A stretch of DNA of 32,210 nt from Streptosporangiaceae bacterium (GTDB taxonomy: Bacteria > Actinomycetota > Actinomycetes > Streptosporangiales > Streptosporangiaceae). The translations under genes and the position numbers were made by a program. Position 1 is the first letter of the stretch, and the number at the start of each line of letters is the position of its first letter. Shown here in pieces: positions 9,897 through 18,240 of the stretch. The notes under the pieces are model-generated. The model saw only the letters and a list, made by a program, of their open reading frames with translations. It made no database searches and was not told the DNA's origin. The DNA is taken from assembly GCA_030039155.1 (NCBI GenBank), contig JASHQL010000540.1:1-32210 (forward strand), read 5' to 3'.

Positions 9897-9917
9897 CCGG
9901 GAGAGCAAGGGAGCACG

Positions 9918-10763
9918 ATGAGCGACCAGCAGGCAAGCGATCTTCAGGTGCTTGGCGTACCGCAAGACGCCATGCGGAGGCTGGCCGAGCTGCGGCCAGG
10001 ACAGCCTGGCTCCATCTTCACCTCTGACCTGTCGGTCAACGAGTTCCTGCTGGTCCGGGAGGTCGGCTTCCGCCCGCTCGGCCTGGTGCTCGGCAGCTCC
10101 ATCTATCACGTGGGGCTGCAGATCGGCCGGTGGGGGCAGAGTCAGGAACTCGACGTGCTCTCCCAGGCCATGTACCACGCCCGCGAGCTGGCGATGACCA
10201 GGATGGAGGCCGAGGCACAGGCGCTCGGCGCGGACGGCGTGGTCGGCGTCCGGCTTGATGTGGAGATGAAGGAGTTCGGCGCGGACGTCGCCGAGTTCAT
10301 TGCCGTCGGCACGGCCGTGCAGGCGGAACCCGGTGCCGGCGGCGGCGGCGTGAGCAACTGGAAGAACAACAAGAACCTGCCGTTCACCTCCGACCTGTCC
10401 GGCCAGGACTTCTGGACCCTGATCAGGGCCGGGTACGCGCCGCTCGGCATGGTGATGGGCTCGTGCGTGTACCACATCGCGCACCAGAAGCTGTCCGGCA
10501 AGATCGGCAACATCGGCAAGAACGTGGAGCTCGAGCAGTTCACCCAGGCGCTGTATGACGCCCGCGAGCTGGCCATGACCAGGATGCAGGCAGAGGCCGA
10601 GGAACTGCACGCCGAGGGCATCGTGGGAGTCCAGCTGCGGCAGCACAGTCACACCTGGGGATCGCACACCACCGAGTTCTTCGCGATCGGCACCGCCGTC
10701 CGGCCGCTGCGCGATGACCACGTGATCCAGACCCCGACCATGGTGCTGAGCCTGGACGCGTAG
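9918..10763 (+). CDS. Two-domain YbjQ/UPF0145-like protein (paralog 2 of 3)
   Basis: Two repeats of ...PLGLVLGSSIYHVG...MYHARELAMTRMEAEAQALGADGVVGVRLDV...FIAVGTAV; RBS-like GGGAG before ATG. Confidence 0.85.
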   Translation: MSDQQASDLQVLGVPQDAMRRLAELRPGQPGSIFTSDLSVNEFLLVREVGFRPLGLVLGSSIYHVGLQIGRWGQSQELDVLSQAMYHARELAMTRMEAEAQALGADGVVGVRLDVEMKEFGADVAEFIAVGTAVQAEPGAGGGGVSNWKNNKNLPFTSDLSGQDFWTLIRAGYAPLGMVMGSCVYHIAHQKLSGKIGNIGKNVELEQFTQALYDARELAMTRMQAEAEELHAEGIVGVQLRQHSHTWGSHTTEFFAIGTAVRPLRDDHVIQTPTMVLSLDA

Positions 10764-10793
10764 GGCCGGCCTCGTGTCTTGGCAGCGGGCGAC

Positions 10794-11840
10794 ATGACCG
10801 CGGGCTGGTCTGGCCGCGGGCTGCCGGCTGCCGCCGCGGCGAGGCTGGCGGAGCTGGCGGCCGGCGGCAGCTGGGGGTCGGACCTCGGCGTCAGCGAGTT
10901 CGCGGCGATCTCCAGGGTCGGCTTCACCCCGGTCGGCCAGGTGCTCGGCGCGGCGGTGTACAACGTCGGCGACGCCGGTGACGAGGAGTGCCCGTTCGGC
11001 GGCCTCGGCCTGGCCGGCGTTCCCGGCCTCGGCGGGTCCGGCCTCGGCGGGTCCGGCAGCGGCTGGGCCGGCCGCCAGCGGCCGAGCGGGGTAGCCGCCC
11101 TCGGCTCGGCCAGGCCGCTGGTCGCCACCCTGTACCGGGCGCGGCGCTCGGCCATCGACCGGATGCTCGACGAATGCGCCGTGCTCGGCGGGCACGGCGT
11201 CGTCGGCGTCTCGCTCACCGTCGGCGAGTTTCCGGCAGGCGGGCTTGAGTTCAGGGCGTTCGGCACGGCGGTCAAGGGGGCCGGGGCGCGCGCGGTGCGA
11301 CGGCCGTTCGCCTCCGACCTGTCCGGCCAGGACTTCACCAAGCTGGTCGCCTACGGCTGGATCCCGGTCGGCCTGGCGCTCGGGGTGGCCGTCGGGTTCA
11401 GGCACGACGACTGGCTGACCGCAGGCCAGACCCGGTGGAGCGCAGGCAACGTCGAGGTGACCGCGTACACCGAGCTGGTCGGCCAGGTGCGCGCCGACGC
11501 GCGGAACGAGCTGCAGCTCGACCTGATCAGGATGGGCGCGGAGGGCGTGGTCATCCGTGGCATGGACCTGAAGATCAGCGAGCGGTCCTGCCCGTCCGCG
11601 CCTGGCAAGGACCACGTGGCCGAGGCCACCATGGTCGGCACCGGGATCGCCGAGTACGCCCGCCCGGCACCGCCGGCCGTCTATCCGGTGCTCACCCTGA
11701 CCAGGCGCCGGGCTGCCGCCGAGGAGCGGCCGCAGGTCTCGCTGCGGGCCGAGGACGCCGAGGACAAGGCGGAGACCGAGCAGCCGGCCGCGGCGGACCA
11801 GCGGGACGACGCTGACCAGCCGGGCGGCCAGGGCGGCTAG
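10794..11840 (+). CDS. Two-domain YbjQ/UPF0145-like protein (paralog 3 of 3)
   Basis: VGFTPVGQVLGAAVYNVGDAG...LYRARRSAIDRMLDECAVLGGHGVVGVSLTVG...FRAFGTAV; closest to paralog 1. ATG at 10794 preferred. Confidence 0.83.
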   Translation: MTAGWSGRGLPAAAAARLAELAAGGSWGSDLGVSEFAAISRVGFTPVGQVLGAAVYNVGDAGDEECPFGGLGLAGVPGLGGSGLGGSGSGWAGRQRPSGVAALGSARPLVATLYRARRSAIDRMLDECAVLGGHGVVGVSLTVGEFPAGGLEFRAFGTAVKGAGARAVRRPFASDLSGQDFTKLVAYGWIPVGLALGVAVGFRHDDWLTAGQTRWSAGNVEVTAYTELVGQVRADARNELQLDLIRMGAEGVVIRGMDLKISERSCPSAPGKDHVAEATMVGTGIAEYARPAPPAVYPVLTLTRRRAAAEERPQVSLRAEDAEDKAETEQPAAADQRDDADQPGGQGG

Positions 11841-12358
11841 GCCCAGCCTGGCCAGGCGGCGTAACGACGCAGCCCGTACAGCAGCGGCGTGCACGACCTG
11901 GTGCTCTGCCACAGGCTGAAGACCTCGCCAAGCACCACGGCATGATCGCCAACCAGCTCGGTCGTGGTGAGCTGACAGTTCAGGATCGCGTGCGCATCGT
12001 CAAGCAGCTGCGGGCCGCCTGAGGCTGCCCCGTCGTGCCAGCTGACATGGTCGAACCTGGCTGGATGGCCTGACGCAAACAGCTCGGCAGTCGACTGCCT
12101 GTCGTGGCTGAGCAGATTGACCGCGAACGTCCGCCGCCGCCGCGCGGCGGCCAGCACCGGGCTGGCCGAGCGCAGGCATACCAGGATCGTCGGCGGCGAC
12201 AGCGTGACACTGCACAGCGACGAACAGGTCATCCCTCGTGGCTGGCCGCTGCGCTCCCAGGTGGTCACGATGGCGACTCCGGTCGGGAACGTGGCCATGA
12301 CCGAACGGAACGCAGCCGCGGTCGAACCTCGGACGAGGGCGGCGGCCGCCTCCGTCAC
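11837..12358 (-). CDS. Flavin reductase family protein (likely FADH2 supplier of the halogenase)
   Basis: FRSVMATFPTGVAIVTTWERSGQPRGMTCSSLCSVTLSPPTILVCL...FAVNLLSHDRQ...CQLTTTELVGDHAVVLGEV, typical of the family; GTGA overlap with the halogenase stop. Confidence 0.9.
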   Translation of the reverse strand: MTEAAAALVRGSTAAAFRSVMATFPTGVAIVTTWERSGQPRGMTCSSLCSVTLSPPTILVCLRSASPVLAAARRRRTFAVNLLSHDRQSTAELFASGHPARFDHVSWHDGAASGGPQLLDDAHAILNCQLTTTELVGDHAVVLGEVFSLWQSTRSCTPLLYGLRRYAAWPGWA

Positions 12359-14115
12359 CGGTCGCCCGCCGCAGCTGCCAGGCCGCGGTCAAACGCCCAG
12401 CTGTCCCGGTCGTGGAAGAGCTGCTCGAGCGGCTCAGGATGCGCGGTCACCAGCGGCAGTGCCGTGTGCTGCGGCGTCGCCTGCGCGATCAGCGCCGCTG
12501 CCGCCGCGCGCCGCTGCCGCCATTGCGCTGGCGTCTCGGCAGGCGTCAGCAGCCGCGCGGGCACCCGCTGGCCGAGCAGGATGTTGTCCACCCCGGCCAG
12601 GCCGTATCCGAAGGCCACCGCGTCCTGCGCGGCCTGCCGCAGCAGCGGCTCACGGCGGGTCAGCGGCGCTCCTTCGGCGTACATGTCGAGCAGCGGCTGC
12701 CAGCCGGAGACATCGGTCTGGCAGCGAGCCTCTTTCCAGAACGGGGTATCGAGACGCTGGTTGAACCGGTAGTGGATGCCGAGGAACCAGCGCAGCGCGT
12801 CCCACTTCTCGGCAAGCAGGTTGTTGACCAGGTGCCGGGATGCCGGGCCGGCCCAGCTCACCGGCATGGCCGATACCAGCGTCTCGACTTCGAGCGTCAC
12901 CATCAGCAGGGCCGTCGACTCGAGCGGCTCCACGAACGCGTACGAGTTCCCGATCGCCATCACGTTGCCGCGCCAGGCCTCGCGATGGCGGCCTGACCTG
13001 AATCGCACGTACCTCGGCTCGTCGACGCCGGGGAAACGCCCGGCGAGTTCCGCCGCGGCGTCCTGGTCGGACACGGCCGCCGAGCAGAACACGTAGCCCA
13101 GGTGGTCATTCTCCGGCGTCGGGATGGTCCAGCACCATCCGGAGTCCATCGTGGTGGCGGTGGTATACGGCTTCAGGTGACCGTTGTGCGCCCGGTTCCC
13201 GGTCACCGCCGAGTCGGTGTGCAGGGTACTGGCGTAGCTCTCGAATGGCGTGCCGAGGGCCTGCCCGAGCAGCCTGGAACGGAACCCCGTGCAGTCCACG
13301 TAGAAGTCAAAGCGCAGCTTCCGCCCGTCGGCAGCCTGCAGGCAGTCCACCCAGTCATCGCCACTGCGCAGCACCTCGGCCACCTTGGCGTCGACATGCT
13401 GAACGCCGCGCCGCCTGGCCAGGTCAGTGAGGTAGGAAACGAGGCGCGCGTTGTCCATGTGGTAGGCAAACGGCAGGTACTTCAGCAGCGAGACCGGCTG
13501 GCCGTCAATCATCAGCACCGGCGTCAGGTCGGCCATCATGAGCAGCGACTCGACGGTAAACGCGTTGATGTTGCCCTGCTCGGTCAGGCTGCCCAGCGCG
13601 CCGACCGAATGCGACCCCCAGTCGAAAGGAGCCATGAAGCCAGCCGGGTCCGGGCCCCAGTCGAATTTGATCCCGAGTTTCCACGTGGGCTTGACCCGCT
13701 CATAGAATTCCGCCGGATCGATGCTCAGGTAGTTGTGCAGGAACGTGACCATATTCGGCACCGTTGCCTCGCCGACGCCGATCACCGGAATGTCACTCGA
13801 CTCGACGACCGTGACGTCGAGCCATGGCCGCCATGCGCGCAGCGCGAGCGCAGTGAAATAGCCCGCCGTCCCGCCGCCGATGATGCCAACCGAGCGGATA
13901 GCCGCGGTATCTTCGGCGTCGCCTTCAGCCGGCGGCCTGAGCCTGCTCGCAACGGGCTCGTGATGACGGAGCAAGGCCCTGGGGTTCAGCTTTCCGCCGG
14001 TCCCGAGCCATGCTCGCACTGACTCGGCTTCGCCAGGCGGAAGAGAGTCGACGACCAGATCAAGCTGGCCGGGCCGGGCCGGGGCCGGCTCGGCCGTGGT
14101 TGCGCGCGCATTCAT
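12355..14115 (-). CDS. Flavin-dependent tryptophan-halogenase family protein with N-terminal extension
   Basis: IIGGGTAGYF (FAD), IPVIGVGEATVPNM, TWKLGIKF (candidate catalytic Lys region), GWCWTIP matching WxWxIP, FVEPLESTALLM. ATG at 14115 preferred. Confidence 0.94.
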   Translation of the reverse strand: MNARATTAEPAPARPGQLDLVVDSLPPGEAESVRAWLGTGGKLNPRALLRHHEPVASRLRPPAEGDAEDTAAIRSVGIIGGGTAGYFTALALRAWRPWLDVTVVESSDIPVIGVGEATVPNMVTFLHNYLSIDPAEFYERVKPTWKLGIKFDWGPDPAGFMAPFDWGSHSVGALGSLTEQGNINAFTVESLLMMADLTPVLMIDGQPVSLLKYLPFAYHMDNARLVSYLTDLARRRGVQHVDAKVAEVLRSGDDWVDCLQAADGRKLRFDFYVDCTGFRSRLLGQALGTPFESYASTLHTDSAVTGNRAHNGHLKPYTTATTMDSGWCWTIPTPENDHLGYVFCSAAVSDQDAAAELAGRFPGVDEPRYVRFRSGRHREAWRGNVMAIGNSYAFVEPLESTALLMVTLEVETLVSAMPVSWAGPASRHLVNNLLAEKWDALRWFLGIHYRFNQRLDTPFWKEARCQTDVSGWQPLLDMYAEGAPLTRREPLLRQAAQDAVAFGYGLAGVDNILLGQRVPARLLTPAETPAQWRQRRAAAAALIAQATPQHTALPLVTAHPEPLEQLFHDRDSWAFDRGLAAAAGDR

Positions 14116-14131
14116 GTTGCCCGCCTTCCGC

Positions 14132-14152
14132 AAGAATGTGGGTCGCATTCTT
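14132..14152. promoter_or_regulatory. Perfect 7-bp inverted repeat AAGAATG-N7-CATTCTT upstream of the halogenase start
   Basis: AAGAATG 14132-14138 and CATTCTT 14146-14152, about 17 nt upstream of the halogenase ATG. Confidence 0.5.
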
Positions 14153-14198
14153 AGCCGCGGCCGCTCAGCATTGTGGTCAGCCGGTCCTATCGCCGCGC

Positions 14199-14276
14199 TA
14201 TCACGTCGTTACCGGGACCGTCACGGGAAGCGATCCGAGTGCGTCACGGAAGGCTGGCCGTGATAATCGCGTGATA
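14199..14276. promoter_or_regulatory. Repeated heptamer cluster (TATCACG; CGTGATA twice at 11-bp period), possible SARP site
   Basis: TATCACG 14199-14205; CGTGATA 14259-14265 and 14270-14276; also CGTCACGG copies at 14219 and 14242. Lies between divergent genes. Confidence 0.4.
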
Positions 14277-14350
14277 GTGATCAAGTACGCGGCCGGGTCT
14301 CCAATCAGGGCGGCGGACAGCACCGCCAACGCCTGAGTGGAGGAGCTGAC

Positions 14351-14545
14351 ATGATCGAGACTGCCAGCACACGCCGAGTGACCAGGGCCGCATGGGCCGT
14401 GCTGATGCTGATTGCCCTGGCGACGATCGCCGCACTACTGGCGAGTTCGGCCTGGGCGGGAGCAAGCAGCGCTGCCCGCCCCGCTGCCGCGCGGGCCGCC
14501 GGACCGCGACACGGCATCCCCAGTGGCCCGCTGCCCTGGGGCTGA
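14351..14545 (+). CDS. Small secreted or membrane-type peptide ORF (64 aa), C-terminus GPRHGIPSGPLPWG
   Basis: Shine-Dalgarno-like GGAGGAG before ATG; N-terminal hydrophobic segment AAWAVLMLIALATIAALLASSAWAG. Confidence 0.5.
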   Translation: MIETASTRRVTRAAWAVLMLIALATIAALLASSAWAGASSAARPAAARAAGPRHGIPSGPLPWG

Positions 14546-14555
14546 CCGGGCTGCG

Positions 14556-17500
14556 TTACGTCCCCCGTTGCAGGCGGCCGAGCTCACTCGAGAGCTGATC
14601 GGCAAGCGCGGCGTCGGTGCCGCGGACGAGTTCTGTCGCTGACAGCCAGGCCTGCTCGGCGATGCTCGGCCGGCCAGCGCGTTCGTGCAGCCGGCCGAGC
14701 AGCTCGAGCGCGCGGGCCTGCCACACGCCGGCCGCGCCGAGTTCGCGCAGCACCCGCATCGCGTCGTCGGCGCGGGCGAGGGAGAGGTTCGACCGGCCCT
14801 TCACGAAGTCCAGTTCTGCCAGGTTGATCAGAACCCGGCCCTGCAGCAGCCGGTCACCGGCGTTGTCGGCCAGGTCCAGTGCTTCGGCGAGCGCAGTCTC
14901 GGCCGGGGCGAGATCGCCAAGCTTGCGCCTGGCGGTGCCGAGCCCGGCGAGTGCGTAGGCCTGGCCGATGGTGTCGGCAGAGTCGCGGGTCTGCTGCAGC
15001 GCGGAGCTGAAGGTGGTGATGGCCGCGGCCAGGTCTCCGCGGCGCATATGCAGTTCGGCGAGCTCGTACTGGGCCTGCGCGGTGAGCCGCGGCGTCGCCA
15101 GCTCGGCGCAGATCGCCAGCGAACTGTGCAGCAGCCGCTCGGCTTCGTCGTAGTTGAGCCAGTCGGTGTGTATCTGCGCCATGGTCTTCAGCGCGTACGC
15201 CTCGGCAGCCCTGTCGCCGGTCAGCCTGAAGCCCGCCGCAGCCTCCTCATAGTTGGCCAGCGCGCTGTCATAGCCGCCGCCAAGACGGTCGACGAAGGCC
15301 AGGCCCACCAGCGCGAGCGCCCGGCCCTGCTGCTCCTGGATCTCGTCGAATAGCTTCAGTGACTGCTCGAGGTGCTCACGTGCCTTGGCCACGTCCAGGC
15401 CGAGTTCCAGCGTGCCGAGCGAGTAGAGCAGCGCCGCCTCGCCCCGCTTGTTTGCTGACCGGCGGACGACCGCGAGCGCATCGACGTGCGAGCCCTGCCA
15501 GTCGTCGCTGTAACAGCCGGCCTCGAACAAGGTGGCCGTGGTGACCGCCAGGTCCCAGCACAGCTCATCGAGGTCGATGCTGCCTGCCCGGTAGATCGCG
15601 GCGATCAGCGCAGAGCGCTCTTTCCTGAACCACTCGCCGGGGTTCGTCACGATCTCGTCCACGAGTTCGGCCGGCAGCGGCCACCGGGGCGCTGCTCCGT
15701 GCAGCAGGCCGAAGTCGCCGCCATAGACCCGGTGGTGCGCTGCCGTCGCGATGCCAAGCCAGCAGCCAAGCAGCCGTTCGAGCGCGGCCCGCCGGTCCGC
15801 CATCGGCTCCTCGGCCGCCAGCCGCTCCACCGCGAAGATGCGCACCAGGTCATGCAGGTGAAAGCGGACCGAGCCGTCCTCGGTCACCCGGTTCTCGACC
15901 AGATGCGACGCGATCAGGCTGTGGAAGAGGTCTTCGGCGCTGCGGAAGTCCTGGTCGAGCAGCGGCGCCGCGACCCAGGAGGCAAAGTCCCCGACGCCCA
16001 GGATGCTCAGCCGCCGGAACAGCCGCTGCGCGCTGCCGTCAAGGCTGTCGTAGGCGAGCGACAGGGTCGAGCGGACGCTCGCACCCTCCACATCAAGCTG
16101 GTCAAGCCGCCGTTCCTCATCCGCTAGCTGCCGGACCATGTGGCCGATCCGCCACTCCGGCCTGGCCGCGAGCTTGGCCGCCACGATGCGCAGCGCGAGC
16201 GGCAGCCCCTCGCACAGCCGGATCAGCTCGCGTGCCGCGGCTTCCTCCTGGTGCACGCGCCGTTCGCCGAGCAGCGCAAGCAGCAGGTCGTACGCGGTGT
16301 CCTCGTCGAGTGGCCCGACCAGGATCTGGCTCGCTCCCTCAAGGCCGGTGAGCTGCTGCCCGCTGGTGACAATCGCCGCGCAGCCGTGGGTGCCTGGCAG
16401 CAACGGCGCGACCTGCACCGGGCTGAGTGCGCCGTCGATGACGATGAGCACCCGGCGGTCGGCGAGCCAGCTGCGGTACATGGCCGAGCGGTCGCCGAGA
16501 TCCCTCGGCACCGCATCTGGCGGTATGCCGACCGAGCTGAGCAGGTGCTCGAGCAGCCCAGCCGCGCTCTGCCGGCCATCACGGCGCAACTGCAGGAACA
16601 GCTGGCCGTCGGGGAAGTCTGCGCGGAGCAGATGCGCCGCCCGCAGCGCGAGCGCCGTCTTGCCCGCCCCGCCCATCCCGGTCAGCACGACGACCGGCAC
16701 CTCGTGAGCGGCGTTCCCGGCATCGCCGGACAGGCATGCGGTGATGCGGCCGAGCGCGTCCTGCCGCCCGGTGAAGTCCGCAGTTGTCCTCGGCAGCTGG
16801 CGCGGGACGGGAACCGCGCCTGGCCGGCCCATCCGGCCAGCCTGCGGCCGGCCGGCCGGCAGGTCGAGCTCCGGATCCTTCGCCAGGATGGCGTGCTCGA
16901 GCCTGGCCAGCTCCTCGCCGGGATCGAGCCCGAGCTCGGCACGCAGGTGGTCCCGGCCGGCCCGGAACGTCTCGAGCGCGTCGGCCTGCCGGCCCGACCG
17001 GTACAGCGCGAGCATCAGCTGGGCGCGGAATCGTTCGTTCAGCGGATACTCGGCCACCAGCCGGGTGAGCTCGCCGATCAGGTCAGAGTGCCTGGCGAGC
17101 TGCAACTCCAGATCGAGGCAGTCCTGCAGCACCGATATCCGCCACTCGTTCAGGCCGGTGGCCGCCGATCGGATGACCTCGCTCTGGATCCCGTCCATCG
17201 CAAGCCCGCGCCACAGGCCTAATGCTGACCGCAGGTCCGCCACGGCCTCAGGGACCCGCTGCTCGCCCGCCGCACGCCTGCCGCGGGCCACCAGCGACCT
17301 GAATCGCGCCAGGTCGAGATGCTCGTCGTCCACGCGAAGCAGGTATCCGGGCGGCCGGGTCACGATCAGATCGTGGTCGCCAAGGAACTGGCGGAGCGTG
17401 GAGACCGTGATCTGCACCTGGCTCTTGCTCGTCCGCGGCGGCCTGTCGCCCCAGAGCGCATCGATCAAGCGGTCGATCGACACCACGTGGTTCGCCTCGA

Positions 17501-17600
17501 GCAGCAGCAACGCGAGCACGATCTCCTGGCGACCGGCGACGATCGCCTGCAGATTCCCGTCTTTCACGACCTCGACCGGACCCAGCAGCCTGAATTCCAT
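14556..17600 (-). CDS. Large SARP-family regulator (OmpR-type DNA-binding, BTAD, NB-ARC, TPR)
   Basis: MEFRLLGPVEVVKDG...LLLEANHVVSIDRLIDALWGDRPP (SARP DBD), BTAD region, Walker A GMGGAGKTALA, C-terminal TPRs. In-frame TTA codon at 17220-17222. Confidence 0.94.
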   Translation of the reverse strand: MEFRLLGPVEVVKDGNLQAIVAGRQEIVLALLLLEANHVVSIDRLIDALWGDRPPRTSKSQVQITVSTLRQFLGDHDLIVTRPPGYLLRVDDEHLDLARFRSLVARGRRAAGEQRVPEAVADLRSALGLWRGLAMDGIQSEVIRSAATGLNEWRISVLQDCLDLELQLARHSDLIGELTRLVAEYPLNERFRAQLMLALYRSGRQADALETFRAGRDHLRAELGLDPGEELARLEHAILAKDPELDLPAGRPQAGRMGRPGAVPVPRQLPRTTADFTGRQDALGRITACLSGDAGNAAHEVPVVVLTGMGGAGKTALALRAAHLLRADFPDGQLFLQLRRDGRQSAAGLLEHLLSSVGIPPDAVPRDLGDRSAMYRSWLADRRVLIVIDGALSPVQVAPLLPGTHGCAAIVTSGQQLTGLEGASQILVGPLDEDTAYDLLLALLGERRVHQEEAAARELIRLCEGLPLALRIVAAKLAARPEWRIGHMVRQLADEERRLDQLDVEGASVRSTLSLAYDSLDGSAQRLFRRLSILGVGDFASWVAAPLLDQDFRSAEDLFHSLIASHLVENRVTEDGSVRFHLHDLVRIFAVERLAAEEPMADRRAALERLLGCWLGIATAAHHRVYGGDFGLLHGAAPRWPLPAELVDEIVTNPGEWFRKERSALIAAIYRAGSIDLDELCWDLAVTTATLFEAGCYSDDWQGSHVDALAVVRRSANKRGEAALLYSLGTLELGLDVAKAREHLEQSLKLFDEIQEQQGRALALVGLAFVDRLGGGYDSALANYEEAAAGFRLTGDRAAEAYALKTMAQIHTDWLNYDEAERLLHSSLAICAELATPRLTAQAQYELAELHMRRGDLAAAITTFSSALQQTRDSADTIGQAYALAGLGTARRKLGDLAPAETALAEALDLADNAGDRLLQGRVLINLAELDFVKGRSNLSLARADDAMRVLRELGAAGVWQARALELLGRLHERAGRPSIAEQAWLSATELVRGTDAALADQLSSELGRLQRGT

Positions 17601-17642
17601 GGTCGCCGTCCCGCGCGCTGCTGAGCTGGCTAGCCCAGGTCA

Positions 17643-17662
17643 CCTTAACTGCGATGTTAAGG
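17643..17662. promoter_or_regulatory. Perfect inverted repeat CCTTAAC-N6-GTTAAGG upstream of the SARP gene
   Basis: CCTTAAC 17643-17649, GTTAAGG 17656-17662; AT-rich island 43 bp upstream of the SARP start. Confidence 0.55.
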
Positions 17663-17760
17663 AGTGATTCGAGGCAATTATGGCGCAGACGCACCGTGTG
17701 AGCAATGGACTCCCCGGCCTGCCCTGGCCGGGCTGGCGATAGCACCGCGATAGCCGGCCG

Positions 17761-18240
17761 ATGACCGCGCTGGCGACCATGCATGCACGACGTCATGCAG
17801 CCAGCAGACCGAGGAGAGCGTCGGTGCAACCCCCCGACCCGCCGCGCCAGCGAGCTAGACCCGCGGTCCAGCGCGCTGGCGGCGGCCGCAAGCTGGTGGT
17901 GCGGGTCGCGGACGCGGAGAACGGCCGGCCCGCCGAAGGCGTCAGGTCGGCGCTGCAGACACGGGCAGACGGCGGCTGGACCGAGATCGCGACCGGCGAC
18001 AGCGACGAGTCTGGCGTGATCCTGCTTGACCGGCCGGAGCATCCCGGCGTCTGCCGCGTCGATCTCGACGCCACCAGGTACTTCGCGATTGCCGGGATGA
18101 CGCCGGTCATGCCGAAGACCACCGTCACCATCCGGCTGCCCGACAACAGCAGCTACCTGCTGCTGCAGGCGTTTATCACGACGAACTCGTTCTTCGCCGC
18201 AGCGGTCATGACCGATGCCCCATGGAGAGAAGGCCAGTGA
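17761..18240 (+). CDS. Transthyretin/5-hydroxyisourate hydrolase-like fold protein, catalytic motifs not conserved
   Basis: KLVVRVADAENGRPAEGVRSALQTRADGGWTEIATGDSDESGVI...GVCRVDLDATRYFA...FPxVTV-like MPKTTVTIRLPDNSSYLLLQAF resembles HIUase; start codon uncertain. Confidence 0.6.
   Translation: MTALATMHARRHAASRPRRASVQPPDPPRQRARPAVQRAGGGRKLVVRVADAENGRPAEGVRSALQTRADGGWTEIATGDSDESGVILLDRPEHPGVCRVDLDATRYFAIAGMTPVMPKTTVTIRLPDNSSYLLLQAFITTNSFFAAAVMTDAPWREGQ

Noticed and set aside
9846-11912. 688-aa minus-strand ORF antisense to YbjQ-like paralogs 2 and 3
   Set aside because: Low-complexity, His/Arg/Ala/Gly-rich translation without domain motifs; mirror ORF of high-GC coding DNA on the plus strand with recognisable conserved domains.
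14218-14252. CGTCACGG copies as the primary SARP direct repeat
   Set aside because: Their spacing is 23 bp, not the 11 or 22 bp expected for SARP sites; CGTGATA at 11 bp fits better.
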